DNA of 46,818 bases, taken from positions 1 through 46,818 of the forward strand of contig CALMPG010000128.1 of NCBI GenBank assembly GCA_937871915.1, read 5' to 3'. The stretch is from an uncultured Phycisphaerales bacterium. Lineage in GTDB: Bacteria; Planctomycetota; Phycisphaerae; Phycisphaerales; UBA1924. The position numbers and the translations under genes are program-made. Positions 8,561 through 18,762 of this stretch are shown here, in pieces; the stretch's first letter is position 1; each line of letters starts with the position of its first letter. Under the pieces are notes generated by a model. The model saw nothing but the letters and a program-made list of their open reading frames with translations, had not been told where the DNA came from and made no database searches.

Positions 8561-9397
8561 TCAGGCGATGCGCTCGAGGTCCTTGCGGATCAGGAGCGGG
8601 CTCTTGAACCGGGTTTGTCCGGCGACGTGGAGCAGGTGTGCCCCGAGGTGCCGGGCGGTTTCGGAGCCGGACCGATCGCGGGCGCCGAGGCGCTCGTACT
8701 CGGCCGCGAGGTCGGCGAGGGCCTGGCGCAGGGCGGCCTCCGAGTCGGCGGCGAGCGTGGCGCACAGGCGCTTCACGTGGGCGTAGGAGGCCCTGGGGAC
8801 AAAGTCGGGGGCGGAGAGGGCGTTGGGAGAGCCGGCGCGGGCGGCGCGGAGCGCGCTGTCGAGGACGGCGCGGGCGCCGAGGATGACCATCGCGCGGTCG
8901 TGGAGGGAGTCCACGCTTGGGAGTCGCGGGCGAGCCCTGGCGGCGCGGAGGTGGTGGGCGGCGTCGGCGAGGCGGTGGCGGAGGACGGCGTGGCGGAGGC
9001 CGACCGGAACGGATTCGTAGTTGACCAGGCCGGAGCCGTCGCAGGCCTCGCAGCGGGCGGCGCCGAGGCCGGCGCAGACGGGGCAGGCGCGCCCCGGGCC
9101 GGCGACGCCGTCGCCGTTGCAGGCGGCGCAGACGGAGAGCTGTCCGTGGCAGAAGTGGCAGGGGAGCCGGGCGAAATGGCCGACGAGGAGGGTTGTTGCG
9201 CGGGATCCGATGCGTTCCTCGAGCCAGGGGACCAGATCGGGTCGGCGCGGGACCCAGCGGGTGGCGACCATCTGGTGGAACAGGGCGCAGGACTCTTCGG
9301 ACTCGGCGCGGGCGAGGTGGTCCTGCAGACGCTTGAAGGATCGCGTGGGCTCGTCGTCGGTGGGCGTGCGGCGGTGGGGTTTGTCGGCTTTGGCCAT
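8561..9397 (-). CDS. Hypothetical protein with DnaJ-like CxxCxGxG zinc-binding motifs
   Basis: 278 residues from ATG 9397. Residues about 70-120 contain four DnaJ-type motifs (CHFCHGQ, CAACNGDG, CPVCAGLG, CEACDGSG) that probably bind zinc, but there is no J-domain and no HPD motif. The flanking regions are helical and Arg/Ala-rich (for example ARARPRLPSVDSLHDRAMVI). A role in redox or chaperone-like binding is possible but not shown. It is convergent with the protease gene, only 27 bp apart, and starts upstream of the lapA gene on the same strand's 3' side. The upstream ribosome site is weak, and an earlier in-frame ATG at 9436 is a less likely start. Confidence 0.65.
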   Translation of the reverse strand: MAKADKPHRRTPTDDEPTRSFKRLQDHLARAESEESCALFHQMVATRWVPRRPDLVPWLEERIGSRATTLLVGHFARLPCHFCHGQLSVCAACNGDGVAGPGRACPVCAGLGAARCEACDGSGLVNYESVPVGLRHAVLRHRLADAAHHLRAARARPRLPSVDSLHDRAMVILGARAVLDSALRAARAGSPNALSAPDFVPRASYAHVKRLCATLAADSEAALRQALADLAAEYERLGARDRSGSETARHLGAHLLHVAGQTRFKSPLLIRKDLERIA

Positions 9398-9448
9398 TGG
9401 GGGAGTCTCGCGGAAACGACGGCGCGGTGTGGGCACGGGAGGGCGAGA

Positions 9449-9670
9449 TCACGCGGGCGGGCGCGGAGGCTTCGACTTGGCGGTGAGGATGAGGGCCGCG
9501 CCGGCGCCGACGATCGCGCCGATGGCGAAGACGAGGAGGACGAGGAAGGCCAGGGGCGTGGTGACAGTCGCGAAGAGGAGTCTGACGGTGACCTCGCCGA
9601 AGTTCATCAGGGCGAGGACGATGGCGATGACGGAAAGGACCAGCACGAGGATGAGGGTGGCCTTCTTCAT
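9449..9670 (-). CDS. lapA: LapA-domain inner-membrane protein
   Basis: 73 residues: MKKATLILVLVLSVIAIVLA, then a conserved NFGEVTVRLLF segment and a second membrane helix (LAFLVLLVFAIGAIVGAGAAL), ending in a short basic/Pro tail. This is the two-helix layout of the LapA/DUF1049 family, which in Enterobacteria works with LapB in controlling LpxC degradation and LPS assembly. The usual partner lapB (a TPR protein) is not adjacent. Gene is followed on the minus strand by the Cys-motif protein and preceded by the 10195 gene; spacing allows one transcription unit. Confidence 0.75.
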   Translation of the reverse strand: MKKATLILVLVLSVIAIVLALMNFGEVTVRLLFATVTTPLAFLVLLVFAIGAIVGAGAALILTAKSKPPRPPA

Positions 9671-9760
9671 GGCGGATCGTATTCGACCGGCGGCGGCGGA
9701 CGGGGTGGGCCGATGCTCGCGGTTGTTCGGGGTCCCGGGGCGATCGTGGGGCTCGGTGGC

Positions 9761-10195
9761 CTACATGGGCGGGCGGGGAATGCCGGCCATGGGGCCGGGG
9801 GGGATGAGCCCTTGGCCGCGCCGGAACCGGTAGGTGCCCAGATCGAGTGTCGGGTTGGTTGATCTGGTGACCTCGTCCACGTGAAGGGGGTCGACGTTCC
9901 ATTGGACGGTGGAGCGGAAAATGGCGTCGCCGTTCTTGTCGGCGATCTCGCAGTAGATGTCGGGCTTGCGTTCCTTGAAGCGATCGAAGATCTTTCCCAG
10001 CAGGCCGGTCTGGAAGTCGTCGGCGTTGAAGATGACCTCGGCGACGCCGTCGTGGGAGAGGGCGGACTGGCCGAGGAAGTCGGAGGTGAGGGCGTCGGCG
10101 TCGTAGAAGCGGGCCCGCAGGCCGGGGCCGGTGAGGGGGAGGCCGGTGTCGGCGTGGACGAAGCGGGCGATGAGCTTGATGAGTTGCGGCGTCAT
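9761..10195 (-). CDS. Conserved hypothetical beta-rich protein (paralogue of 32656-33087)
   Basis: 144 residues, no signal peptide or membrane segment. The sequence is largely beta-strand in pattern: LIKLIARFVHADTGLPL, RARFYDAD, DFQTGLLG, RKPDIYCEIADKNGD, STVQWNVDPLHVDE, LDLGTYRFRRG. It aligns end to end with the protein at 32656-33087 (shared: KLIAR-VHADTG, F-D-D, G-GVAEV, QTGLLG, PDIY-EI, WNVDP-DEV, DLGTYRFR). The F-x-D-x-D…LG…PDIYxEI pattern recalls transthyretin-like or C2-like beta sandwiches that bind ligands or calcium, but no family is recognised with confidence. RBS AGGGAG lies 8 nt before the ATG. Confidence 0.7.
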   Translation of the reverse strand: MTPQLIKLIARFVHADTGLPLTGPGLRARFYDADALTSDFLGQSALSHDGVAEVIFNADDFQTGLLGKIFDRFKERKPDIYCEIADKNGDAIFRSTVQWNVDPLHVDEVTRSTNPTLDLGTYRFRRGQGLIPPGPMAGIPRPPM

Positions 10196-10371
10196 GGCGG
10201 CGCTCCCTGTGCCTGGCGGGGTGTGATGGTGATGCTAGGGGCGTGATCGCTTATGGCACGCGGGCGCGGCATCGAGTTTTCGGCGTGGCGGCGCGCGGGA
10301 ACGAGGCGGGGAGCGCGAGACGATCGCGCGAGGCGGGTTCGCGTTGGGCGATCGCGTGGCGGATCGGCGGA

Positions 10372-12213
10372 TCAGGCCGCGGCGCGCATGGCCCGGGCGC
10401 GGCCGACGCGTTCGTCGGTGATGAAGAGGGAGCCGCCGCCGACCATGGTGCGCTCCTGGTTGCGGGCCTTCTGGCGGAGTTGCTGCTCGATCCGGTAGAC
10501 CTCGCGCGGGTGGGCGACGCGGTCGAAGACGGCGGGGAGGTGGAGGATGCGCAGGCCGAGGCGGGGGCCGGTGGCGGCGGCGTTGCCGGGCGTGCCGGGG
10601 TCGGCGGCGGGATGCGCGAGCAGCGCGGGGTCGGTGAGCGTCGCGGCGGTGTGCTCGAAGGCCTGGAGGAGGAGGCGGAGTCGCGGCGCGAGCAGGCCGG
10701 CGCGGGCGGTGAGCAGGAAGCGATCGTCGCCGAGGTGGGCGAGGAAGACGCCGCCGGCGGCCTCGCCGGAGCGGGCGACGGAGCAGTCGATCTGCTCGCC
10801 GAGCGTGCGGATGAGGCGGTCGCCCATCTCGTAGCCGAAGAGGGAGTTGTAGTCGGCGAAGCGTCGGACGTCGATGAATGCGGCGTCGGCGTGGTAGTCC
10901 CTGGAGAGGCGGAGGGCGGCGTCCTGGCCTCGGGCGATCATGAGTTCGAGGTGCTGGTCGGCGCGGACGCGTGCGGGGAGGCCGGTGGCGGTGGCGCGCT
11001 GTCGCGTCCCCGGGCGGGCGTCGCAGGCCGCGGCGCGCAGGAGTTCGCGCATGTGGACGACGCCGACGACCTCGGGGCCGGCGGCGATGATGAGGGGCTG
11101 GGAGAGATCGTCGTCCTCGCGGGTGCAGGCGAACTGGAGGGCCTCCTGCACGGTGGCGTCGGGGGAGAGGGCGCAGACGGCGGGGCGGGTGATGGCGGTG
11201 ATGGGGCCGTTTGCGCCCGAGTCGAGCGAGGCGGCCATGACGGAGCGTCGGTCGGCCCAGCCGATGAGCCGGCGGCCCTCGGTGACGACGGCACCGGAGT
11301 GGTCGGGGTTCTTGGTGAGCTGGGAGGCGACCTCGGCGACGGAGGTGAGGCTGGCCTCGATGACGAGGACGCCGGTGCAGAGGCGGACCATGGGGAGGGA
11401 GTGGGGATCGGCGGGGAGTCCGGCCTCGACGGAGGCCCAGCGCTCGCGGACGGCCGCGGCACAGGCGTGGTCCATGGTGGAGGCCCGCTCGCCGGGGCGG
11501 GCGAGGAAGTAGCCCTGTCCGAAGCGGACGCCCAGGCCCATGAGGGTGGCGAGTTCGGGGGAGGTCTCGATGCCCTCGGCGATGATGCTCACGCCGCTCA
11601 TTCGGGCGAAGTGGACGAAGAATCGGACGAGGTTCTGCTTGTAGGAGTCGGTGTCGATGCCGGAGACGAGCTGGCGGTCGAGCTTGATCCAGTGGGGCCG
11701 GATCTGCATCATGCGGTTGAGGCCGCTGGTGCCGGCGCCGGCGTCGTCGATGGCGATGTTGAAGCCGGCCTCCTTGGCGAGGGTGACCTGGCGGAGGAGG
11801 GTGTGGTCGAAGGTGGACTCGGAGCGTTCGGTGATCTCGAGGACGATCTGGTCGGGGTCGAGGCCGGGAACGCGGGCGAGGTTGTCGGCGAGGGTGCGGG
11901 CGAACCGCTCGTCGGCGAAGACGCTGGGAGAGGTGTTGAGGAAGAGGCGGACGTCGCGGGGCCAATCGGCGGCGGCCTGCATGGCGACGGCGCGGGTGAC
12001 CTGCTCGAGATCCCAGAGGAGGGCGCACTCGTCGGCGGAGTGGAAGAGGTCGTCGGCGCTGGCGAAGCCGGTGTCGGGGAGGGGGCGGCAGAGGGCCTCG
12101 TGGGCGACGATCATGCCGTCGTTGAGATCGACGATGGGTTGGAAGAGCGCGCGGATGGCGCGTGCGGCGATGAGGGCTTTGAGCGCGTCGGTCTTTGTTG
12201 GCGCGGAGTTCAT
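10372..12213 (-). CDS. c-di-GMP phosphodiesterase, EAL-CBS-degenerate GGDEF
   Basis: 613 residues from ATG 12213. N-terminal EAL domain (about 15-260) keeps the catalytic set: Glu39 in EALCR, FLNTSP, EITERS, DDAGAG, KLDRQ, IAEGIE and GQGYFLARP; the DDFGxG loop is DDAGAG here. A CBS-domain pair follows (about 270-400, with SGAVVTEGRRLIGW and QPLIIAAGPEVVGVVHMREL). The C-terminal GGDEF-like domain (about 430-570) has LGDDR in place of GGDEF and so should not make c-di-GMP; it may bind GTP or act as a regulatory module. Predicted role: hydrolysis of c-di-GMP to pGpG, tuned by nucleotide binding to CBS. Soluble, no membrane helix. The open frame extends upstream to 12468, but that part is Arg/Pro-rich and includes a repeat element, so I reject it. 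Confidence 0.85.
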   Translation of the reverse strand: MNSAPTKTDALKALIAARAIRALFQPIVDLNDGMIVAHEALCRPLPDTGFASADDLFHSADECALLWDLEQVTRAVAMQAAADWPRDVRLFLNTSPSVFADERFARTLADNLARVPGLDPDQIVLEITERSESTFDHTLLRQVTLAKEAGFNIAIDDAGAGTSGLNRMMQIRPHWIKLDRQLVSGIDTDSYKQNLVRFFVHFARMSGVSIIAEGIETSPELATLMGLGVRFGQGYFLARPGERASTMDHACAAAVRERWASVEAGLPADPHSLPMVRLCTGVLVIEASLTSVAEVASQLTKNPDHSGAVVTEGRRLIGWADRRSVMAASLDSGANGPITAITRPAVCALSPDATVQEALQFACTREDDDLSQPLIIAAGPEVVGVVHMRELLRAAACDARPGTRQRATATGLPARVRADQHLELMIARGQDAALRLSRDYHADAAFIDVRRFADYNSLFGYEMGDRLIRTLGEQIDCSVARSGEAAGGVFLAHLGDDRFLLTARAGLLAPRLRLLLQAFEHTAATLTDPALLAHPAADPGTPGNAAATGPRLGLRILHLPAVFDRVAHPREVYRIEQQLRQKARNQERTMVGGGSLFITDERVGRARAMRAAA

Positions 12214-12436
12214 GGCGCTTCGTGGTCCGGTGCTGGGGTGGGGACGGACACGGGGACTATCGGCGAGCCGACGGTGGGATTCACCGGAACCCGGCCTTGA
12301 CGTGGGATAACTGGGCGTGGGACGTGGGATTGAAGGGGAAGCCACGGGGCGGCGCGTGGTTATGAGCGCGTTGAAGCGGGCTCGCGCGCGCCGGCGCGAT
12401 TCGGGCGTTGCGGGCGGGACGGCTTGGCTTCGGAAT

Positions 12437-12478
12437 ATCCGCGGGATTCGCCGGGGGAACCGGCTCATCCCGGGCGTG
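12437..12478 (+). repeat. Bipartite structured repeat element, copy C
   Basis: ATCCGCGGGATTCGC (12437-12451) and GCTCATCCCGGGCGTG (12463-12478) flank a GCCGG-GGGAA-CCGGC hairpin; the outer CGGGAT and ATCCCG are also complementary. Copies A (23913) and B (37971) have the same two blocks with different hairpin bases. Unlike A and B, this copy is not followed by a plus-strand gene or a -10-like hexamer; it lies between nuoA and the EAL gene, both on the minus strand. Confidence 0.7.
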
Positions 12479-12502
12479 GGGGGTGGTTGGGGGAGGGGGG
12501 GG

Positions 12503-12913
12503 TCAGTCGAACTTGAAGACGCCCTTGCGGATGCCGTAGAGGTACGCGATCACGGTTGTGAACACGAAGAACAGGATGCGGGCGAGCCAGAGGAAGGACT
12601 GATCGGAGCCGTGGACGAGGTTGGGGAAGGTGACGGCCCAGGGGTAGAGGAAGATGATCTCGATGTCGAAGACGAGGAAGATCATCGCGATCATGTAGAA
12701 GCGGATGTTGAAGCGCTTGCGGGCGGTGCCGATGGCGTCCATGCCCGACTCGTAGGAGGCGGACTTGGTGGGGCCGTCGCGCCGGGGGCCGATGACGAGG
12801 CTGGCGAGGACGTTGAAGATGCCGAAGACCACGGCCATGGTGATGAGGATCATCACGGCGATGTAGGAATGGAGATCGGTGGCGGCGAGGGTGGTGAGCG
12901 GGGACGGGGTCAT
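12503..12913 (-). CDS. nuoA: NADH-quinone oxidoreductase subunit A
   Basis: 136 residues, three transmembrane helices (about 14-38, 64-90 and 99-122) and the subunit-A signatures KSASYESGMDAIGTARKRF and FDIEIIFLYPWAV. NuoA is a small membrane-arm subunit of respiratory complex I, next to the quinone site. Start at 12913, with AGGAT 9 nt upstream; the longer open frame is Pro/Ser-rich and spurious. No other nuo gene is present on either side: groEL is divergent upstream and the c-di-GMP phosphodiesterase gene lies downstream. The gene is therefore either an orphan, a second copy or the broken end of a nuo cluster located elsewhere. Confidence 0.93.
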   Translation of the reverse strand: MTPSPLTTLAATDLHSYIAVMILITMAVVFGIFNVLASLVIGPRRDGPTKSASYESGMDAIGTARKRFNIRFYMIAMIFLVFDIEIIFLYPWAVTFPNLVHGSDQSFLWLARILFFVFTTVIAYLYGIRKGVFKFD

Positions 12914-13305
12914 GGGGGTCGATCCTAGCAGATACCGTTCGGCGGGAAAGGGGCGGTGCGCGAGGGCGGACGGCGGAGGGCGGAAGGGGGAGGGGCGAGG
13001 GTGGAGGTGCGTGGGCGAAGGTGGGCGGGCCGGGGTGGTTGATGATGATGGGGAGGGGTCTGCCAAAGCGGCAGGGGAGGGCGGGAGCGGCGGGGTTTGT
13101 GACGGAGGAATCGCCGGCGGACGGGGAGGGAAGGCACTCGACTATGCCGTTCGGGATGGGGTTGATTCCCTATCGTCTGGCATCCGGCTTGCCATTGAGT
13201 TGGGGGACACCGGCGCGGTGGTTGCCGCTGGGCCGGGCTGGAATCGCAACCGACAAGCACGCGGGCCGGATGCCCGTGCCACCAAGACCGAAGGAGACTC
13301 GTCAC
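12914..13305. other. Upstream region of groEL1 with hairpin elements; no CIRCE seen
   Basis: Non-coding between divergent nuoA and groEL1. Contains an inverted repeat TGGCA-N7-TGCCA (13178-13194) and, just before the groEL ribosome site, a hairpin GCAC-GC-GGGC…GCCCGTGC (13257-13279). The latter resembles the CACGGGCATC…GCCCGTG palindromes that I recall as scattered in planctomycete intergenic DNA; that comparison is from memory. No TTAGCACTC-N9-GAGTGCTAA (CIRCE) is present; only one partial half site (GGCACTCG near 13134). Confidence 0.45.
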
Positions 13306-15078
<1,773 letters not shown>

Positions 15079-15132
15079 GAAGTTCTGGCGAACAGGCACC
15101 AACGGCACGCATTTGAAACAGGAGAAACGAGC

Positions 15133-15423
15133 ATGGCGATCAAACCCATGGACGACCGCGTTCTTGTCAAGCCCATCGAGGCCGAGTCGAAGACGGCCTC
15201 GGGGATCTATCTGCCCGAGTCGGCGAAGGAGAAGCCGGTGCGCGGCGAGGTGATCTCGACCGGGCCGGGCAAGCGTCTGGACAACGGCAACCGGGCCCAG
15301 ATGTCGGTCAAGAAGGGCGACACCGTGGTGTACGGCAAGTACGCCGGGACCGAGGTTGAGCTCAAGGGCGACAAGTTCCTGATCGTGCGCGAGAGCGAGC
15401 TGCTCGGCGTGATCGGGGGCTGA
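15133..15423 (+). CDS. groES: Co-chaperonin GroES
   Basis: 96 residues, full length. MAIKPMDDRVLVKPIEAE opens the fold; the mobile loop that docks on GroEL is KTASGIYLPESAKEKP, with hydrophobic tripeptide IYL in place of the more common IVL. Downstream VRGEVISTGPGKRLDNG, KKGDTVVYGKYAGTEV and the C-terminal FLIVRESELLGVI are typical. It caps the GroEL ring during folding and probably serves both GroELs of this island. Preceded by groEL1 (54-bp gap, GGAGAAAC ribosome site) and followed after 28 bp by the first of three sulfotransferase genes, so co-transcription is likely. Confidence 0.95.
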   Translation: MAIKPMDDRVLVKPIEAESKTASGIYLPESAKEKPVRGEVISTGPGKRLDNGNRAQMSVKKGDTVVYGKYAGTEVELKGDKFLIVRESELLGVIGG

Positions 15424-15451
15424 GATCGGCGACCGCCGCGGAAACACGAAG

Positions 15452-16453
15452 ATGTCGAGCGCGCTGGGACAACTCTTCCGCAAGGTGGCGCGCATCGACG
15501 CGCCGGGCGCTGTTGGTGCGCCCGGCGCTGAGGCGTGGCGTGCGGCGGACGAGGCCGCGGGCAACGCCTGGACGATCGAGTCCGAGGGCGTGAGTCGGCG
15601 GTTCTTCTTCATCTCGGGGTGCTCGAAGTCGGGGACGCATTGGGTGCAGAACCTGCTGGGGCTGCACCGGCGGGTGTGCGTGAAGGGGGAGTTCCATTTC
15701 GAGCACCTGCTGACGGGGTTCCGGGCCATGCTGGGGCGGGACTTCTATGCGGGGGCCTCGCCGGCGATCCGGCCCATCGCGGATGTGTCGTACGAGGCGA
15801 TGGTGCGCCGGATGATGCTCGGGGCGTGCGATCGGCCGGGGGCGACGTGGATCGGGGATCGCTCGCCGCGTGCGCTGGCGGAGGTGTTGCCGGGCGCGCC
15901 GATCGTGAACATCCGTCGGGATGGACGGGACGTGATGGTGTCGTGGAACTTCCACCACCTGCGGACCAAGCGGCCCGAGGGGCTCTCGAAGGACGTGCGG
16001 GACTCGGCGGCGCGGCTGGCGGGGGACTTTCAGGACAACCCGGAGGAGTATCTCCGGCCGGGCTCGGGGCTCTTGGCCGACGAGCGGTGGTTCCGGACGC
16101 AGGCGAGGGTGTGGGCGGGGATGATCGCGGCGGAGATGGATGGTGCGCCGCGTCTGCGCGAGGCGGGGACGCCCGTGCTGCAGCTCGTGTACGAGCGAGT
16201 GCACGCGGATACGGCGGGGGCGAGGAAAGAGCTGTACGGGTTTCTCGGATTGGACGAGGCGGAGGCCGCGCCGATCGGCCCGGAGTCGCGGACGGCCGCC
16301 GGGTTCGCCGAGGAGCGGCCGAACGCGCTGTATCGGAAGGGGATCGTGGGGGACTGGCGCGGGTACTTCACGGACAGGCAGCGGGCATGGTTCAAGGAGG
16401 AGGCCGGGGAGGCGCTGGTTCGGGCGGGATACGAGAAGGACGATCAGTGGTGA
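15452..16453 (+). CDS. PAPS-dependent sulfotransferase 1
   Basis: 333 residues, soluble. The 5'-phosphosulfate loop is SGCSKSGTHWVQNLL (about residues 55-69), the 3'-phosphate motif is NIRRDGRDVMVSW (from about 153), and near the end RKGIVGDWRGYFT matches the RKGxxGDWKxxFT motif of cytosolic Sulfotransfer_1 proteins. GEFHFEHLL follows the first motif, where a catalytic base is usual. Such enzymes move sulfate from 3'-phosphoadenylyl sulfate to a hydroxyl or amine of a small molecule, sugar or tyrosine; the acceptor is unknown. Begins 28 bp after groES and its stop overlaps the GTG of sulfotransferase 2 (GTGA). No signal peptide. Confidence 0.88.
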   Translation: MSSALGQLFRKVARIDAPGAVGAPGAEAWRAADEAAGNAWTIESEGVSRRFFFISGCSKSGTHWVQNLLGLHRRVCVKGEFHFEHLLTGFRAMLGRDFYAGASPAIRPIADVSYEAMVRRMMLGACDRPGATWIGDRSPRALAEVLPGAPIVNIRRDGRDVMVSWNFHHLRTKRPEGLSKDVRDSAARLAGDFQDNPEEYLRPGSGLLADERWFRTQARVWAGMIAAEMDGAPRLREAGTPVLQLVYERVHADTAGARKELYGFLGLDEAEAAPIGPESRTAAGFAEERPNALYRKGIVGDWRGYFTDRQRAWFKEEAGEALVRAGYEKDDQW

Positions 16454-17565
16454 GCAAGGGCCTGAAGACCATCGTGAGGAAGGCGCTGCGCGTGGCGATG
16501 CCCGCGTCGGAGCCTGCCGGCGCGCCGGCGGGGGCGATGGGCGTGCGGGCCGAGGAGCCGGTGTTGGGGCATCGGCCGGGGATCGACAAGGTTGTGTACG
16601 GGTCGGCGGAGTTCGAGGCGTGCCGCGATGCGTCGAACTACACGGTGCACGTGGGCGGGCGCGAGCACCGGGTGTTCTTCTTTTGCGGGCATCCGCGCTC
16701 GGGGACGCACTGGATGGACGCGGTGCTGAAACTCCATCCGAAGGTGTGGATCGACGGGGAGTATCGCTTCGAGTCGATGCACAACGCGCTCAACGACCTG
16801 ACGGGGAAGTTCTGGCACGCGGGGAGCCGGGAGCCGATGCGGTCGGCGGCGAAGGCAAGTTTCCAGCGGTCGGTGAAGGAGATCATCGGGGCGTCGAGCG
16901 CGAACCGGCCGGGGGCGCTGTGGCTGGGGGATCGCACGCCGCGCCCGGTGCGGGTGTTTGTGCCGGGGGCTCCGCACTTTTTGATCATCCGCGATCCGCG
17001 GGACATCGTGGTGTCGTGGGCCCACCAAGAGTTCAAGAACGCGGGGTTCAACTACACCGATGGGGGGTTCGCGGCGGAGCTGGGAGAGACGCGGGCGGCG
17101 TTTCTGGCGGACCCGGAGTTCTTCAAGAGGAACCCGGAGAGGCTGCTGAGCAACGAGCGGTGGTTGCGATGGCTGGCGGGGCGGTGGCGGCGGCACCTGC
17201 GGGTGGACTTGGAATGCCTGAAGAAGATCGACGCGGGGCTGATCGAGGAGATGCCGGGCGTCGGGGCGTGGAACTGGCAGGCGCGGGTGCACGTGGTGCG
17301 GTACGAGAACATCCACACGGACCCCGAGGGGCAGCGCCGGGCGATGTACGCGTTCCTTGGGGTCGATCCGGCGGAGGCGGGGCCGCTGAGCGCCGAGTCG
17401 CGGACGCGGCCGACGCTGGCGACGGAGAACCCGCACGGGCTGTTCCGCAAGGGGGCGGTGGGGGACTGGGTGGCGCACTTCACGCCCGAGGTGAAGGCGT
17501 GGTTCAAGGATCAGGCGAACGACACTTTGGTTGAACTCGGCTACGAGAAGGATGCGAACTGGTGA
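16450..17565 (+). CDS. PAPS-dependent sulfotransferase 2
   Basis: 371 residues starting at GTG 16450, which overlaps the stop of sulfotransferase 1 by 4 nt (GTG 16447 is an alternative). Motifs: FFFCGHPRSGTHWMDAVL (5'-PSB loop), LIIRDPRDIVVSWAHQEF (3'-PB motif), FRKGAVGDWVAHFTPE near the end, closing with GYEKDANW, which mirrors GYEKDDQW of enzyme 1. Compared with enzyme 1 it has about 40 more N-terminal residues and an acidic/basic insertion around LSNERWLRWLAGRWRRHLR. The tight 4-nt overlaps on both sides indicate translational coupling. Acceptor unknown. Confidence 0.88.
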   Translation: MSKGLKTIVRKALRVAMPASEPAGAPAGAMGVRAEEPVLGHRPGIDKVVYGSAEFEACRDASNYTVHVGGREHRVFFFCGHPRSGTHWMDAVLKLHPKVWIDGEYRFESMHNALNDLTGKFWHAGSREPMRSAAKASFQRSVKEIIGASSANRPGALWLGDRTPRPVRVFVPGAPHFLIIRDPRDIVVSWAHQEFKNAGFNYTDGGFAAELGETRAAFLADPEFFKRNPERLLSNERWLRWLAGRWRRHLRVDLECLKKIDAGLIEEMPGVGAWNWQARVHVVRYENIHTDPEGQRRAMYAFLGVDPAEAGPLSAESRTRPTLATENPHGLFRKGAVGDWVAHFTPEVKAWFKDQANDTLVELGYEKDANW

Positions 17566-18752
17566 TCCCGTGGCGGAAGAACAACACCGAGGCGAGCGCT
17601 GCACCCGCGACGGGCGCTGGGCATCGCTACGTGTTTGTCTCGGGGCATCCGCGATCGGGGACGAACTGGGTGTCGTCGCTGCTGAACCTGCATCCGGACT
17701 GCTTCTGCGATGGGGAGTTCCACTTCCTGATCCTGCGGTGGGCGATGGACGGGTTCACGAGCCTGCCGTGGTATCTGGGGGCGCTGGAGCCGCAGAAGAG
17801 CGTGGCGGAGGAGTCGTTCCAGCAACTTGTTCGGAACTGTTTGATCGAGCGGGCGACTATTCGGTGCGCGGGTCGGGCATCGGAGAAGAATCCGCCACGG
17901 AGTGTCGGGGTGCCCGGAGGCCCGCCACCGAGTGTCGGGGTGCCCGGAGACCCGTCACGGAGTGCCGGGGTACCCGGAGGCCGGCCACGGAGTGTCGGGG
18001 TGCCCGGGCTGCCCGCGGTGCTGGGGGATCACACGCCGCGGCTGTTCCGGATCATGATCTCGCCGCCGGAAGCGCGCTACATCGTGATCCAGCGGGACGG
18101 GCGGGATGTGCTGGTGTCGTACACGTTCCACCTGCTCAACACGAAAGCTCCGGATGTGATCCCGGAGCACATCCGGGCGTTCTTCCAAGCGCGGGTGGCG
18201 ACGCTGGACGGGTCGGCGGAGGCGCACGTGGCGGCGGGGGTGGCGCTGCTCAACCACGAGCCGTGGGTGCGGCACTACGCGAACTTCTGGTCGGAGCACA
18301 TCCTGCACGATCATCGGATCTGGCAGAGCGTGGCGAGCCAGGGGTTTGGCGGGTACGTGAAGTTTGTGAAGTACGAGGCGCTGCGGGCGGATGTGGAGGG
18401 GGTGCGCCGGGAGATCTACGAGCATCTGGGGCTGGAGGCCGGGATGGCCGCGGGGGTGTCGGCGGAGACCAACACGGCGCCGGGGTTCGGCGGGCGCGAG
18501 GATGTGAAGAGTTTCTATCGCAAGGGGGAGGCGGGGGACTGGCGGCGGTATTTCACGCCGGAGATGGGGCGGTGGTTCCACGAGACGGCGGGGGCGGCGA
18601 TGGCGCGGGCGGGGTATGAGGCGGACGGGGTTTGGGTGGGGGGCATTGGCACGGGTATTGCAACGGATTCACAGCGAGTATCGGCGCGTGGGGCTCAGAC
18701 GGAGCCGGCGCGGGTTTCCACCACCACCAAGAAGACGGTTCTGAACACATAA
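17562..18752 (+). CDS. PAPS-dependent sulfotransferase 3, with internal tandem-repeat insertion
   Basis: 396 residues from GTG 17562, again overlapping the preceding stop by 4 nt. Motifs: [17 protein letters not shown] (5'-PSB loop), [16 protein letters not shown] (3'-PB motif), [16 protein letters not shown]. Residues about 112-149 are four imperfect 10-residue repeats (SVGVPGGPP type) encoded by a 30-bp tandem repeat (17895-18007), inserted between the first and second motif in a region likely to be a surface loop. The protein also has about 37 extra C-terminal residues ([11 protein letters not shown]…) beyond the point where enzymes 1 and 2 end. The core motifs are intact, so it may still be active. 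groEL2 starts 10 bp after the stop. Confidence 0.85.
   Translation: MIPWRKNNTEASAAPATGAGHRYVFVSGHPRSGTNWVSSLLNLHPDCFCDGEFHFLILRWAMDGFTSLPWYLGALEPQKSVAEESFQQLVRNCLIERATIRCAGRASEKNPPRSVGVPGGPPPSVGVPGDPSRSAGVPGGRPRSVGVPGLPAVLGDHTPRLFRIMISPPEARYIVIQRDGRDVLVSYTFHLLNTKAPDVIPEHIRAFFQARVATLDGSAEAHVAAGVALLNHEPWVRHYANFWSEHILHDHRIWQSVASQGFGGYVKFVKYEALRADVEGVRREIYEHLGLEAGMAAGVSAETNTAPGFGGREDVKSFYRKGEAGDWRRYFTPEMGRWFHETAGAAMARAGYEADGVWVGGIGTGIATDSQRVSARGAQTEPARVSTTTKKTVLNT
17895..18007 (+). repeat. 30-bp tandem repeat (3.8 copies) inside sulfotransferase 3
   Basis: Units begin at 17895, 17925, 17955 and 17985, each close to CCACGGAGTGTCGGGGTGCC plus CGGAGGCCCG. Copies differ at only 1-6 positions and the length is a multiple of three, so the reading frame is kept. 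Confidence 0.95.
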
Positions 18753-18762
18753 GAGGTACACC

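Noticed and set aside
13131..13140. Half-site resembling CIRCE (GGCACTC)
   Set aside because: No second half (GAGTGC) at 9-bp spacing; chance occurrence.
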